Origin: an uncultured Coriobacteriaceae bacterium
Lineage (GTDB): Bacteria > Actinomycetota > Coriobacteriia > Coriobacteriales > Atopobiaceae
Direction: 5' to 3'
DNA: 64,000 nt
Assembly: GCA_902791035.1 (NCBI GenBank)
Contig: CADAUA010000005.1
Location: 1 to 64,000, forward strand
Shown: piece by piece, positions 44,133-52,553 of the stretch
How the letters are laid out: every line of letters begins with the position of its first letter
Position numbering within the stretch: position 1 is the stretch's first letter
Notes under the pieces: generated by a model
Told to the model about the DNA's origin: nothing
Database searches by the model: none
What the model saw: the letters and a program-made list of their open reading frames with translations, nothing else
Position numbers and translations under genes: made by a program

Positions 44133-44172
44133 GGCGGTACAAGAGTGTCAGCCGCTTTTGTACCGCCTTTTG
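44133..44172 (+). terminator. Terminator after ettA
   Basis: GGCGGTACAA and TTGTACCGCC form a 10-bp stem (44133-44142 with 44158-44167), followed by TTTTGT. It lies between convergent genes. Confidence 0.75.
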
Positions 44173-44209
44173 TACGCGGGGCAGTCACGTGCGCGCCCCG
44201 CGTCTTGCG

Positions 44210-44797
44210 CTACGCGCCGGCCTTCTGGTACCAGAATGTGTGGGAGCCCGACATGTACACTGCCGCACCCTTGGGCACCTGCGTGAGCGCGTTGAAGACG
44301 TTGAGGTAGTCCCCGGCCCCGGCGGCGGTGCTCAGCAGCCCAAACACGCCCAGGCCCACTAGGTGCGGAAAGAGGAGAAAGACCAAGTAGGGAACCCAAC
44401 CAAACACGATGTTGGGCAAGAGGCTCATGAAGACAAAACGGCCCCTGCTCATGTCCTCTAGGCCCAGGACGAACATGGCCCCGCCCTTGGGGTACAGGTA
44501 GACGCCCGCCTCCTCCTTGAAGCAGCTGGCATGGAGCAGCTCATGCGGGACCACGGCTGCCACGGCGCCTACCAAACCAAGTATTTCGCTGGGTAGGGAC
44601 TCGTCTAGGTACAGGTACGGCTCCGCCAAGGACACGAAGGGTATGGCCAGGAGCGCCAAGATAACCAAGACCCCAACATTGAGTATAAGGGCAAGCTGCC
44701 TGGAGCTCGGCTCCCTAAACTGCACCGCCCCCGCCGGGGCAGTGCGCTGGGGGAGGTCGTCCAAGCTCTTGCAGATGCCTTTGTATCGTATGGCCAT
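44210..44797 (-). CDS. DUF3267-family membrane metalloprotease-like protein
   Basis: A 195-residue protein with about four membrane helices (near 37-58, 70-88, 120-145 and 150-170). The zinc-type motif PHELLHASCF lies at the end of the second. DUF3267 proteins resemble site-2-type membrane metalloproteases, with HExxH inside the membrane and LVFLLFPHLVG later. Their substrates are unknown. Start ATG 44797 has AAGGACGG upstream. It is divergent from deoC. Confidence 0.75.
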   Translation of the reverse strand: MAIRYKGICKSLDDLPQRTAPAGAVQFREPSSRQLALILNVGVLVILALLAIPFVSLAEPYLYLDESLPSEILGLVGAVAAVVPHELLHASCFKEEAGVYLYPKGGAMFVLGLEDMSRGRFVFMSLLPNIVFGWVPYLVFLLFPHLVGLGVFGLLSTAAGAGDYLNVFNALTQVPKGAAVYMSGSHTFWYQKAGA

Positions 44798-44990
44798 CGT
44801 CCGTCCTTGTCTGCGCTGCGTGCCAGTCGAACCTCTGACTCGCCAACAAGTGTGGTGCGACGCTCCCGTACAGTTCAATGCGTATCATGTTAGGGGTTGG
44901 TAAGATGCTCGACGCGCGGTGCCCAAAGGTTGGCCGACGCAAGGTCCATTTTCTTGTATTGCCCCGGCGCTGCCATCTGAAGGAGGACCC

Positions 44991-45698
44991 GTGAAGTACA
45001 CGCTCGACGACCTCTGCCGCATGGTTGACCACACCAACCTGCACGCCGACGCCACAGAGGCAGACATGGTGCGCCTCTGCGACGAGGCCAAGCGCTACCA
45101 CTTTAGGATGGTGGCCATCAACCAGACGCAGGTAGCCTTCTGTGTGGCGCAGCTGGCCGGCACCGACGTCCACACCGGCGCGGCCATTGCCTTTCCGCTG
45201 GGTCAGACCAGCATCGCCGCCAAGGTCTTTGAGACGCGCGACGCCTTGGCCCAGGGCGCCAACGAGATTGACTACGTGGTCAACCTCACCCAGGTTCGGG
45301 CCCACAGGTGGGACTACGTTGCCGACGAGATGCGTCAGATAGTGGGGGCCTGCCATGAGGCGGGCGCTCCCTGCAAGGTGATCTTTGAGAATTGCTACCT
45401 GACCCAGGAGGAGAAGCTGGGGCTCTGCCGCGTGGCCTCCGAGGTGCGACCCGACTACGTGAAGACCTCCACGGGCTTTGGCACGGACGGCGCCACGGTG
45501 GAGGACGTGGCCCTCATGCGCGCCAACGTGCCCGCCGAGGTGCAGGTAAAGGCGGCGGGCGGCATCCGCACGGCAGACCAGTTCCTGGACATGGTGCGGG
45601 CTGGCGCCACGCGCATAGGCTGCTCCAAGGGCATTCCAATCATCGACGAGATCCGTCGCCGCATGGAGGAGCAGGGCGTGACGCAGCTGGAGCTCTAG
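44991..45698 (+). CDS. deoC: Deoxyribose-phosphate aldolase
   Basis: A 235-residue TIM-barrel class I aldolase; start GTG 44991 with a strong AAGGAGGACCC. Conserved sites: VDHTNLHADAT, NEIDYVVNL (Asp), KVIFENCYL, the Schiff-base Lys in VKTSTGFG, and AAGGIRTADQ. It cleaves deoxyribose-5-phosphate to glyceraldehyde-3-phosphate and acetaldehyde in deoxynucleoside salvage. The PrsW-type gene starts 83 bases downstream in the same direction. Confidence 0.92.
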   Translation: MKYTLDDLCRMVDHTNLHADATEADMVRLCDEAKRYHFRMVAINQTQVAFCVAQLAGTDVHTGAAIAFPLGQTSIAAKVFETRDALAQGANEIDYVVNLTQVRAHRWDYVADEMRQIVGACHEAGAPCKVIFENCYLTQEEKLGLCRVASEVRPDYVKTSTGFGTDGATVEDVALMRANVPAEVQVKAAGGIRTADQFLDMVRAGATRIGCSKGIPIIDEIRRRMEEQGVTQLEL

Positions 45699-45781
45699 CC
45701 CGTGGACGAGGTGCCCAACGCGTTGAAAGCGTCGCCACAGGGGGACAATGGCATCTGAAACCTTTTCCCAAGGAGGCCCGT

Positions 45782-46513
45782 GTGTTCCTCTTGCTGCCCG
45801 GCATAGATGCCTACCTGCAGATCTTCCTCGTGCTCGCGCTTGCGCCCGCCATCTTCCTCATGGTCTACGTGTACCGGCTTGACCCGCTGGACAAGGAGCC
45901 GGCGGGCTTGCTGTGGTCGCTGGTGTGGCGTGGCGTGCTGGCGGGCTTCCTGGCGGGCCTGCTGGAGGACGTGGGCATGCAGGCCCTGGGCCTCTACTCC
46001 GGGCTGGACCCGAGGAGCGCCCAGTTTACCGTGGCCAGCGACTTTCTGGTGGTGGGCGTGGTCGAGGAGGGCTGCAAGTACTGGCTCATGGCCCGCAAGA
46101 CCTGGGACAGCTCCGCCTTCAACTGCCGCTTTGACGGGGTGGTCTACGCCGTCTTCACCTCGCTGGGCTTTGCCGGCATGGAGAACATCATGTACGGCCT
46201 CAACTACGGCACGGGCGTCCTTGTCACCCGCGCCTTCATGGCCATACCGGCGCACATGGGCTTTGCCGTGCTCTTTGGCCTCCTCTACGGCCAGGCCAAG
46301 TATCTCTCCGTACGGGGGCACGGCTTTCGCGCGGGGCTCTGCGTCGTGTGCGGCTACGTGGTGTCGGTCTTCCTGCACGGGCTCTACGACTCTGCGGCCA
46401 TGGTGAGCTCGAGCGCTGGCGACAACCTCTTCTTCCTGGTGGTCGCGGTCATCTACGTGGTCAACTTCGTGGTGGCGCGCCATGCCGCCCGGAACGACCG
46501 GCGGTTCGCGTAG
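45782..46513 (+). CDS. PrsW-family intramembrane protease
   Basis: A 243-residue multi-pass membrane protein. GTG 45782 is chosen because AAGGAGG ends 5 bases upstream. It has about seven helices. PrsW motifs: VVGVVEEGCKYW with the paired Glu, DGVVYAVFTSLGFAGMEN, then RAFMAIPAHMGFAVLFGLLYG and FLHGLYDS with His. Family members cleave anti-sigma factors or otherwise regulate membrane signalling. No sigma/anti-sigma pair is visible nearby. Confidence 0.83.
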   Translation: MFLLLPGIDAYLQIFLVLALAPAIFLMVYVYRLDPLDKEPAGLLWSLVWRGVLAGFLAGLLEDVGMQALGLYSGLDPRSAQFTVASDFLVVGVVEEGCKYWLMARKTWDSSAFNCRFDGVVYAVFTSLGFAGMENIMYGLNYGTGVLVTRAFMAIPAHMGFAVLFGLLYGQAKYLSVRGHGFRAGLCVVCGYVVSVFLHGLYDSAAMVSSSAGDNLFFLVVAVIYVVNFVVARHAARNDRRFA

Positions 46514-46537
46514 GGCAGTAGCGTCTCGCTCGGGGAT

Positions 46538-46685
46538 GGCGTGACAGCCAGGACCGAGGTGGCGTGACAGCCAGGACCGAGGTGGCGTGACAGCCAGGAC
46601 CGAGGTGGCGTGACAGTCAGGACCGAGGTGGCGTGACAGCCAGGACCGAGGTGGCGTGACAGCCAGGACCGAGGTGGCGTGACAG
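46538..46685. repeat. 23-bp tandem repeat, six copies
   Basis: GGCGTGACAGCCAGGACCGAGGT is repeated six times, with one C-to-T change in the fourth, then a partial copy. It lies between the PrsW-type gene and the serine acetyltransferase promoter. The 23-bp period does not keep a reading frame, so it is not coding. Confidence 0.9.
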
Positions 46686-46753
46686 ACCCCGCGTGACACG
46701 GTACCCGACCCCGCGTGGGTGCTCGAACAGCCGTGAACACCGCACACAAATTC

Positions 46754-46768
46754 CTAGCGTGCTAGTAT
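46754..46768 (+). promoter_or_regulatory. Palindrome over the cysE promoter
   Basis: CTAGC-GT-GCTAG (46754-46765) is a perfect palindrome overlapping a -10-like TAGTAT (46763-46768), about 35 bases upstream of the GTG start. A repressor site is plausible; the regulator is unknown. Confidence 0.4.
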
Positions 46769-46802
46769 GGTTTAACTTGGTACCGCGCATGGGGAGGATA
46801 CC

Positions 46803-47720
46803 GTGGAGGACAGCAGGCTCGCACGAAACGTTGAGGCCTTCAAGGCTGGCTACAAGGATGAGGCGGAGCTCTTCAGCAAGCCTCGCAAGCACTTCCCCAA
46901 CCGGGCGGTCTGCATCGACCTCCTTACCGACATCCGCAACCTCATGTTCCCGGGCTACTTCGACGACGACTCCAAGGCCGGCGAGAGCTCTGACCACCTG
47001 GTGGCCGAGCGCCTGTTGCACATAGAGCGCGTCCTGGCAGACCAGATCGCCAACGCCCTCCTCTTTGACGATGCGGCGCTCAACCCCTGTCTGGCGCGCG
47101 TGCAGGCGGCGACCCTCGCCCAGAAGTTCATGGACGAGCTGCCGCACGTCCAGGCCCTTCTCCTCACCGACATCGACGCCCTCTTTGAGGGCGATCCCGC
47201 GGCGGAGAGCCACACCGAGGTGCTCATAGCCTACCCGGGCTTCTACGCGACCTTCGTGTACAGGCTGGCGCACGTGCTCTACGAGCTCAAGGTACCCATG
47301 ATCCCGCGCATCCTCACGGAGTACGCCCATGGCCGCACGGGCATAGACATCAACCCCGGCGCACAGATCGGTGAGTACTTCTTCATAGACCACGGCACGG
47401 GCATCGTCATAGGCGAGACCACCATAATCGGCAACCACGTCAAGCTCTACCAGGGCGTCACGCTGGGCGCCCTCTCCACCCGCAAGGGCCAGGCCCTGCG
47501 CGGCGTCAAGCGCCATCCCACGCTGGGCGACTACGTGACGGTGTACTCCAACGCGTCCATCCTGGGCGGCGAGACCGTGATCGGCAGCGGGGCCGTGATC
47601 TCCGGCTCGGCCTTCGTGTGCGAGTCCGTACCGGCGAACGCGCGCGTGCGCCTCAAGGACCAGGAGATTATCGTCCACCGGCCCGACGAGCCCGAGCCCA
47701 CCTGGTTCTACGTGATCTAG
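46803..47720 (+). CDS. cysE: Serine O-acetyltransferase (CysE/EpsC-like)
   Basis: A 305-residue enzyme; GTG 46803 follows GGGGAGGA. A helical N-terminal region (1-170) is followed by a left-handed beta-helix with hexapeptide repeats (GIDINPGAQIGEYFFIDHGTGIVIGETTIIGNHVKLYQGVTLGA), containing the catalytic Asp-His pair. The short tail lacks the typical CysE C-terminal peptide that binds cysteine synthase. It resembles the longer EpsC-like forms. It makes O-acetylserine for cysteine synthesis; no sulfhydrylase gene is adjacent. Confidence 0.88.
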   Translation: MEDSRLARNVEAFKAGYKDEAELFSKPRKHFPNRAVCIDLLTDIRNLMFPGYFDDDSKAGESSDHLVAERLLHIERVLADQIANALLFDDAALNPCLARVQAATLAQKFMDELPHVQALLLTDIDALFEGDPAAESHTEVLIAYPGFYATFVYRLAHVLYELKVPMIPRILTEYAHGRTGIDINPGAQIGEYFFIDHGTGIVIGETTIIGNHVKLYQGVTLGALSTRKGQALRGVKRHPTLGDYVTVYSNASILGGETVIGSGAVISGSAFVCESVPANARVRLKDQEIIVHRPDEPEPTWFYVI

Positions 47721-47744
47721 GTGCGGGTGCCGCGGGGTGTGCCC

Positions 47745-48746
47745 CTAGGCGCTGCGGTCGTGGTTGACGGGCTGGTAGAAGAGCTCGGCCACGCGCGCGG
47801 GGTCGTGCGTCTGGCCAAGGGCCCACATGGTCTTGGCCACGAGCGCCTCGGTGGTCATGTCGCCGCCGCGGAGGATCCCGGGATGGTCCGCGTAGGGGCG
47901 GCCCACCTCGTAGACGCCCAGGTCAAGGCCCTCCTCGGGCACCTGGGTGGTTATGACCAGCGTCCGGCCGGAGTCCACCCAGGCGAAGATGGCGTCCTGG
48001 TAGCTGGAGTCGTAGGCGGGGATGCCGCCTATGCCAAAGACCTCGAGCACCATGGCGTCGCAGTGGGGCGCGAGCAGCGAGAAGACCGTGGGGTCGAGGC
48101 CCGGCGTGAGCTTGAGGACCACCACCCGGGTGTCCAGCGCGTCGTACACGCGCGGGCGGGCGCCGGTGCGGGGCTCGGGAGCCAGACGACCGGCGCGGAC
48201 GATCTTGTCGTTGCGGATGACGGCGAGGGGCGGGTAGTTGGTGGAGTCGAAGGCGTTGAAGCTCATGGTGCGCTGCTTGTGGGCCCGGGTGCCGCAGATG
48301 GCCTTGCCGCCGAAGACCACCGAGACGTCGCGGGACTCGTCGTCGCAGGCGTAGAGGACCGACTGGTAGAGGTTGAGCTTGGCGTCGGTGAAGGGGCTCG
48401 CCATGGGCTGCTGGGAGCCCGTGAGCACGATGGGCTTCTCGCTGCCCTGCACCAGGTAGGAGAGGGCGGCCGCGGTGTAGGCCATGGTGTCCGTGCCATG
48501 GAGCACCACGAAGCCGTCGTAGGCGTCCCAGCGCTCGACCAGGAGGTCGCGCATGCGCATCCAGTCTGCCGGCCGCATGGACGTGGAGTCGATGTTCATG
48601 GGCTGGACGAAGTCGAGGTCGCAGAGGTCGGCGATGAGGGGGACTTGGGCCGCGAGCTCGCGGCCCGTGGCGGAGGGGGCCAGGCCGTGGCCGTCCTGGG
48701 TGGAGGCGATGGTCCCGCCCGTGGCGATGATGAGGATGCGCTTCAT
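47745..48746 (-). CDS. ansA: L-asparaginase (type I, cytoplasmic)
   Basis: A 333-residue asparaginase; ATG 48746 after GGGAGG, no signal peptide. The first catalytic Thr is in IATGGTIAST, the second triad in VVLHGTDTMAYTA, and the Lys in SPFTDAKLNL. It hydrolyses asparagine to aspartate and ammonia. It is convergent with cysE and monocistronic. Confidence 0.9.
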   Translation of the reverse strand: MKRILIIATGGTIASTQDGHGLAPSATGRELAAQVPLIADLCDLDFVQPMNIDSTSMRPADWMRMRDLLVERWDAYDGFVVLHGTDTMAYTAAALSYLVQGSEKPIVLTGSQQPMASPFTDAKLNLYQSVLYACDDESRDVSVVFGGKAICGTRAHKQRTMSFNAFDSTNYPPLAVIRNDKIVRAGRLAPEPRTGARPRVYDALDTRVVVLKLTPGLDPTVFSLLAPHCDAMVLEVFGIGGIPAYDSSYQDAIFAWVDSGRTLVITTQVPEEGLDLGVYEVGRPYADHPGILRGGDMTTEALVAKTMWALGQTHDPARVAELFYQPVNHDRSA

Positions 48747-48824
48747 GGTGGCCTCCCTGGCAACTGCATCAAAACTACAACGTGACAAGAACTCCGACCC
48801 CACGTCAGCCAGCGTCAGCCAGCG

Positions 48825-50150
48825 TCAGCCCAGGAGGCGGCGGATGTTGGCGGTGCCGGCGTGGGTGACCTGGCGCACGCGGTCGGCCTCCTGGGGCGCC
48901 AGCCCGTCGTAGCGCACGCGGTCGGCGTCGCGCAGGGCCTGGCGGATGGCGTCGCACAGGGGCTGGGCCTCGTCCGTAAGCGTCAGCCTGATGGCCCGAG
49001 GTGCGCCCTTCTCCTCGGGCGCCTGCGCCTCCGCCTGCAGGAGCTTGCGCGACCGCAGCCTGGCGATGGAGCGTCCCAGCGCCACCTGGCTCACGCCCAC
49101 GAAGTCCGCGAGCTCGGCCCGGCTGCCAAAGGTGGGTGCCAGCATGGCGAAAGCCACCACGGCCACGTCCCGCATCTCCAGGTCGAAGGCCTTGGCCACC
49201 GAGCCCAGGTAGTGCTCCAGCAGCTTGCGGCCGTAGTAGGCGTCCAGGAGCACCGAGTCTCCCATGGCGGGGTTGTCGTACACCGTGGCCTGCTCGTCGC
49301 CCAGCCTCTGGGACTTCTGCCAGGGCATGATCTGGTCGTCGCCCGCACCCTCCACGTAGAAGCGTAGGATGTCGGGCCTGCGGGCCTGATAGTCCTCTTC
49401 GTCGAGCATCTGCTTGTAGAAGTCGTCGTAGTACTCGATCACGTTGACCTTCATGCGCACCACGTTTGCCGGGTTGGCGCCGGCCGTTGCCAGCGAGCCC
49501 GGGGTCTTCACGTAGTAGTAGATGGGCACGTGAAGGGGGTAGATGCGGCGCGTGTGCAATACGTACTCCATGTTGAAGATGAAGTCCTCGCACCAGTCCA
49601 GCGAGGTGTCCATGCGCAGGTCGTGGGCCTCTATGATGTCGCGCCGGTAGAGCTTGTTCCAGAGCACACCGTAGTAGAAGTCCGACGGGTTCTGCATCAT
49701 GTAGTCGCCGTAGTCCTCGCGCGTGAGCACGCCCTCGGCGTCGATGTCCCCCTTGCGCGAGACCTTCTTGCCGATCACGCGGTAGAAGTCCGCCACCACC
49801 ATCTGGCAGTCGTTCTCCTCGGCGCTGCGCACCAGGAGCTTGGTGGCCTCGGGCACGATCCAGTCGTCCGCATCCAGGAACTGGACCCACTCGCCGCGAG
49901 CCAGGTCAAGGGCCTGGTTGCGTGTGTCGGACACACCGGAGTTGGGTTTGTGTACCACGCGCACGCGGTCGTCCTGGTGGGTGCAGGCGTCAAGAAGGTC
50001 GGGCGTGCCGTCGGTGGAGCCGTCGTCCATGACGATGAGCTCAAGGTCGTGGAAGTCCTGGTGCAGGATGCTGTCGACGCAGCGGCCGATGGTCTTCTCG
50101 GCGTTGTAGGCGGGGACGATCACGGAGACCTTGGGCACGGGCGTGGTCAT
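48825..50150 (-). CDS. GT2 glycosyltransferase fused to a MarR-like winged-helix domain
   Basis: A 441-residue protein; ATG 50150 after AAAGGAG. Residues 1-215 are a GT-A family 2 glycosyltransferase: VSVIVPAYNAEKTIGRC, VMDDGSTDGT, FLDADDW (the DxD) and later DWCEDFIF. There is no membrane helix. After a helical linker, residues about 310-440 look like a MarR-type winged helix: LLEHYLGSVAKAF, SRAELADFVGVSQVALGRSI (recognition region), RLRSRKLL, wing IRLTLTDEAQPL, and long C-terminal helices. A glycosyltransferase joined to a DNA-binding domain is unusual. The frame is continuous and there is no internal start with a good ribosome site, so the fusion looks real. Confidence 0.8.
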   Translation of the reverse strand: MTTPVPKVSVIVPAYNAEKTIGRCVDSILHQDFHDLELIVMDDGSTDGTPDLLDACTHQDDRVRVVHKPNSGVSDTRNQALDLARGEWVQFLDADDWIVPEATKLLVRSAEENDCQMVVADFYRVIGKKVSRKGDIDAEGVLTREDYGDYMMQNPSDFYYGVLWNKLYRRDIIEAHDLRMDTSLDWCEDFIFNMEYVLHTRRIYPLHVPIYYYVKTPGSLATAGANPANVVRMKVNVIEYYDDFYKQMLDEEDYQARRPDILRFYVEGAGDDQIMPWQKSQRLGDEQATVYDNPAMGDSVLLDAYYGRKLLEHYLGSVAKAFDLEMRDVAVVAFAMLAPTFGSRAELADFVGVSQVALGRSIARLRSRKLLQAEAQAPEEKGAPRAIRLTLTDEAQPLCDAIRQALRDADRVRYDGLAPQEADRVRQVTHAGTANIRRLLG

Positions 50151-50388
50151 GGGGGCTCCTTTGCGAGTGGTGGGCGGGTGGCGCGGGCGTGTGGCGGCGT
50201 GGGCTGGCGAGCTGGCGTGCGGCGGCGCGGGTTAGCGGGCTTGACGCGCGGCGCGCGCCGCCTGATGCGGTGTGTGTGGCTTGCGAGCGCATGCTCCCAT
50301 TGTAGACCGTGGCGCGGTATGCTTCCCTGCGTCGAACCGGCAGGTATGGCTGTCGGTGGTCCATTGGCGCACGTTGGGGGAGGCACGC

Positions 50389-50652
50389 ATGGCCTGGGGA
50401 AGCAGGGCGCACGGCAAGAAGGGCGAGGAGCTCCCGCCCACCCTCACGCGCGACGGGGCGCCGGCGAGGCGGCAGGGTGCCCGGCAGGGGGCCTCGCCCG
50501 CGCGCGACCGCGATGCCCAGGGCGAGCAGTACGCGGAGCTCCGCCGCAGGCAGCGGGGCCGCACGACCGCGCTCGTGGTGGTCGTGGCCATCGTGGTGGT
50601 GCTCGTGGTGGTCGTCGGCCTCATGGCCGGGCAGGGGAGCGTGGCGGGCTAG
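50389..50652 (+). CDS. Small tail-anchored membrane protein, unknown function
   Basis: An 87-residue protein; ATG 50389 with GGGGGAGG. The first 60 residues are hydrophilic and rich in Arg, Gln and Gly (GAPARRQGARQGASPARD). The last 27 contain one helix (TTALVVVVAIVVVLVVVVGLM). The family is not recognised. The strong ribosome site and divergent position opposite the glycosyltransferase gene support coding; composition bias warns of a chance frame. Confidence 0.5.
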   Translation: MAWGSRAHGKKGEELPPTLTRDGAPARRQGARQGASPARDRDAQGEQYAELRRRQRGRTTALVVVVAIVVVLVVVVGLMAGQGSVAG

Positions 50653-50713
50653 GCGGCCGTGCGGGCGTGGGCGGGCGGCGTGCGAGCTGGGCCCCCGCGT
50701 CGGCCCGGGCGAG

Positions 50714-51712
50714 CTAGGCCCCCGCGTCGGCCCGGGCGAGTGCCACGGTTAGGTCGAGGTCCAGGTCCACGTTCGTGGAGATGCCCGCGACCTGCCCCAC
50801 GTTAGAGAACTGCCAGTAGGCAAAGCGCAGGCTCGTGGTGGGCCTGGCCGCGTACTGGGCGAGCCAGAGGCCCTCGGGTAGCTGCGTGAGGTCGAATCGC
50901 GCGAGGTCCGGGGCGTTGCCGTATACGGTGGCCTCGTAGCCCGCCTTGCGGATCTGGTCGCAGAAGGCGCGTGCCACGAGGGTGGCCGCCGTGCCGGAGA
51001 GGTCGTCGGCGCGGCCGGTGCCGTCCGCGCTGCGCTCGTGGTCAAAGGCCACGGGCAGGTCCAGCTGGGTCCCCGCGAGCGACTGGACCACGAAGTCCGC
51101 CTCCTCGCGGGCCTCGTCCTCGGTCGTGGCCTGTGAGTAGAAGTAGGCGCCCACGGAAAGGCCGGCGTCGCGGGCGCCCGAGATGTTCTCCGAGGCACGG
51201 TCGTCCGCCTGGACCTGGCCCGACGAGGAGCCCCGGTAGCCCACGCGCACGTAGGCGAAGCCGATGCCGTCGGCCGCGACCTGCTGCCAGTCGATCTGCC
51301 CCTGGTGGGACGACACGTCCACGCCCACGCGGCTGAGCTTCTCGCCGTTGACCACGTATGCCAGACGGCCCTTGTCGTCCGTGGACAGGTTGGACCAGTC
51401 GAGGGGGTTCGAGAAGACCGCGTCGGTGGAGTCGGAGGCGGTGCGGGTGTCAGCCGGCGCGGTGGGGGCGTTCGTGGAGAGGATGCCCACGGCCACGATG
51501 GCCACCACTATCACGAGCACGGCAAGAAGGGCGACGGCGGCACCGGTGAGGCGTCTGGCCCGGCGGCGCGAGCTGGCGCGACGTCGGGTGCGGGCGGTAG
51601 CGGAGGTGCGGTGCGCGGAGGTGCGGCTGTGGTCGCGTGCAGCGTGGCGGGAGGCGGGCCGGTTGCCGGTGCGTCTGGGGCGGCGCTCAGGACGTCTGGC
51701 GTTCGTCGACAT
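50714..51712 (-). CDS. GH25 lysozyme-like muramidase, membrane-anchored
   Basis: A 332-residue protein with a very basic N-terminus (about 55 residues rich in Arg/Ala/Thr), one membrane helix (LTGAAVALLAVLVIVVAIVAV) and an extracellular GH25 domain. VGVDVSSHQGQIDW carries the first Asp, followed by FAYVRVGYRGSSSG, VGAYFYSQATT, DLPVAFDHER (Asp/Glu of the active site) and LWLAQYA. It would cut peptidoglycan between MurNAc and GlcNAc. It lies 4 bases after the small Cys-rich gene, so the two are co-transcribed. Confidence 0.87.
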   Translation of the reverse strand: MSTNARRPERRPRRTGNRPASRHAARDHSRTSAHRTSATARTRRRASSRRRARRLTGAAVALLAVLVIVVAIVAVGILSTNAPTAPADTRTASDSTDAVFSNPLDWSNLSTDDKGRLAYVVNGEKLSRVGVDVSSHQGQIDWQQVAADGIGFAYVRVGYRGSSSGQVQADDRASENISGARDAGLSVGAYFYSQATTEDEAREEADFVVQSLAGTQLDLPVAFDHERSADGTGRADDLSGTAATLVARAFCDQIRKAGYEATVYGNAPDLARFDLTQLPEGLWLAQYAARPTTSLRFAYWQFSNVGQVAGISTNVDLDLDLTVALARADAGA

Positions 51713-51716
51713 GGGG

Positions 51717-51965
51717 TTAGTCTCGGTCGGGATTGCGGCCGCCGCCCAGGGTGTATGACACGTGCGAGCCGTGGAGCATGTTGACCTCGGCGAGCTCGAG
51801 CCTGCCGTCTATGTAGGGCTGGTACATGGCCTCGAGCGACCCCACGCCCATGGTGCAGCCGGAGCAGCTCTCACAGCTCGAGTCGTCGCACCAGGCAAGG
51901 CCCTTGCGCACGATCTGCATGCGCTCCTCGCGGGTGGTGTCCTTGATGAGGACGCTCTGGGGCAT
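51717..51965 (-). CDS. Small cysteine-cluster protein
   Basis: An 82-residue protein; ATG 51965 after GAAGGGAGG. It shares a plan with the gene at 56353: TREER near the N-terminus, then CDDSSCESCSGC (four Cys in a short run), then YIDGR near residue 54. The Cys cluster could bind a metal or iron-sulfur group. It is not a known domain to me. It leads the lysozyme gene. Confidence 0.65.
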   Translation of the reverse strand: MPQSVLIKDTTREERMQIVRKGLAWCDDSSCESCSGCTMGVGSLEAMYQPYIDGRLELAEVNMLHGSHVSYTLGGGRNPDRD

Positions 51966-52039
51966 GGGGCCTCCCTTCCGGCTGATGCTTCTGCGCATGG
52001 TGTACCACAAAGGGGCGGGGCCCAGTCGGGGTTCACGGA

Positions 52040-52375
52040 TGCCCCGCAAATGGGCCGTGGCGGCGGGGAAACGTGCTCCGGCGGCGGGTGCCCGTTTGTG
52101 GCGGGCAAACGTGCTCCGGCGGCGGGTGCCCGTTTGTGGCGGACAAACGTGCTCCGACGGCGGGCATAGGGGCGGGACCACGGGGCTAACGTGCGGGACC
52201 GCGGAGCAAACGTGCAGCGCTGCCCCACATAAGGGCTCCCGCGACCCCTGCCCGTTTGTGGCGGGCAAACGTGCTCCGGCGGCGGGCATAGGGGCGGAAC
52301 CGCGGGGCAAACGTGCAGCGTTGCGGGGCAAACGTGCGGGACCACGGGTCAAACGTGCAACCCTGCCCGGCGCCC
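52040..52375. repeat. CACGTTTGCC repeat cluster 2 (reverse orientation)
   Basis: About ten copies of GGCAAACGTGC with GGACCGCGGGG-type and GCCCGTTTGTGGCGG hairpin words. The last 100 bases are nearly identical to 56108-56225. It occupies most of the 588-base gap before the antiterminator gene; the rest holds GGTGACAAAAGGTC words (52396-52420). Confidence 0.8.
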
Positions 52376-52553
52376 GGTCTGCCGCACCAGGCTATGGTGA
52401 CAAAGGTGACAAAAGGTCGGACCCCACGCAGGGCAGACCCACGCAGACCCCCCAGCCAAGGCCCCGTTGGGCCCTCTTACCGCGGGGCGCGGCACGGGAA
52501 GGGCCCAACGCGCTATCCTGTTACGACGCTCGGAAGGTTCGGTAGGGGGTGCC

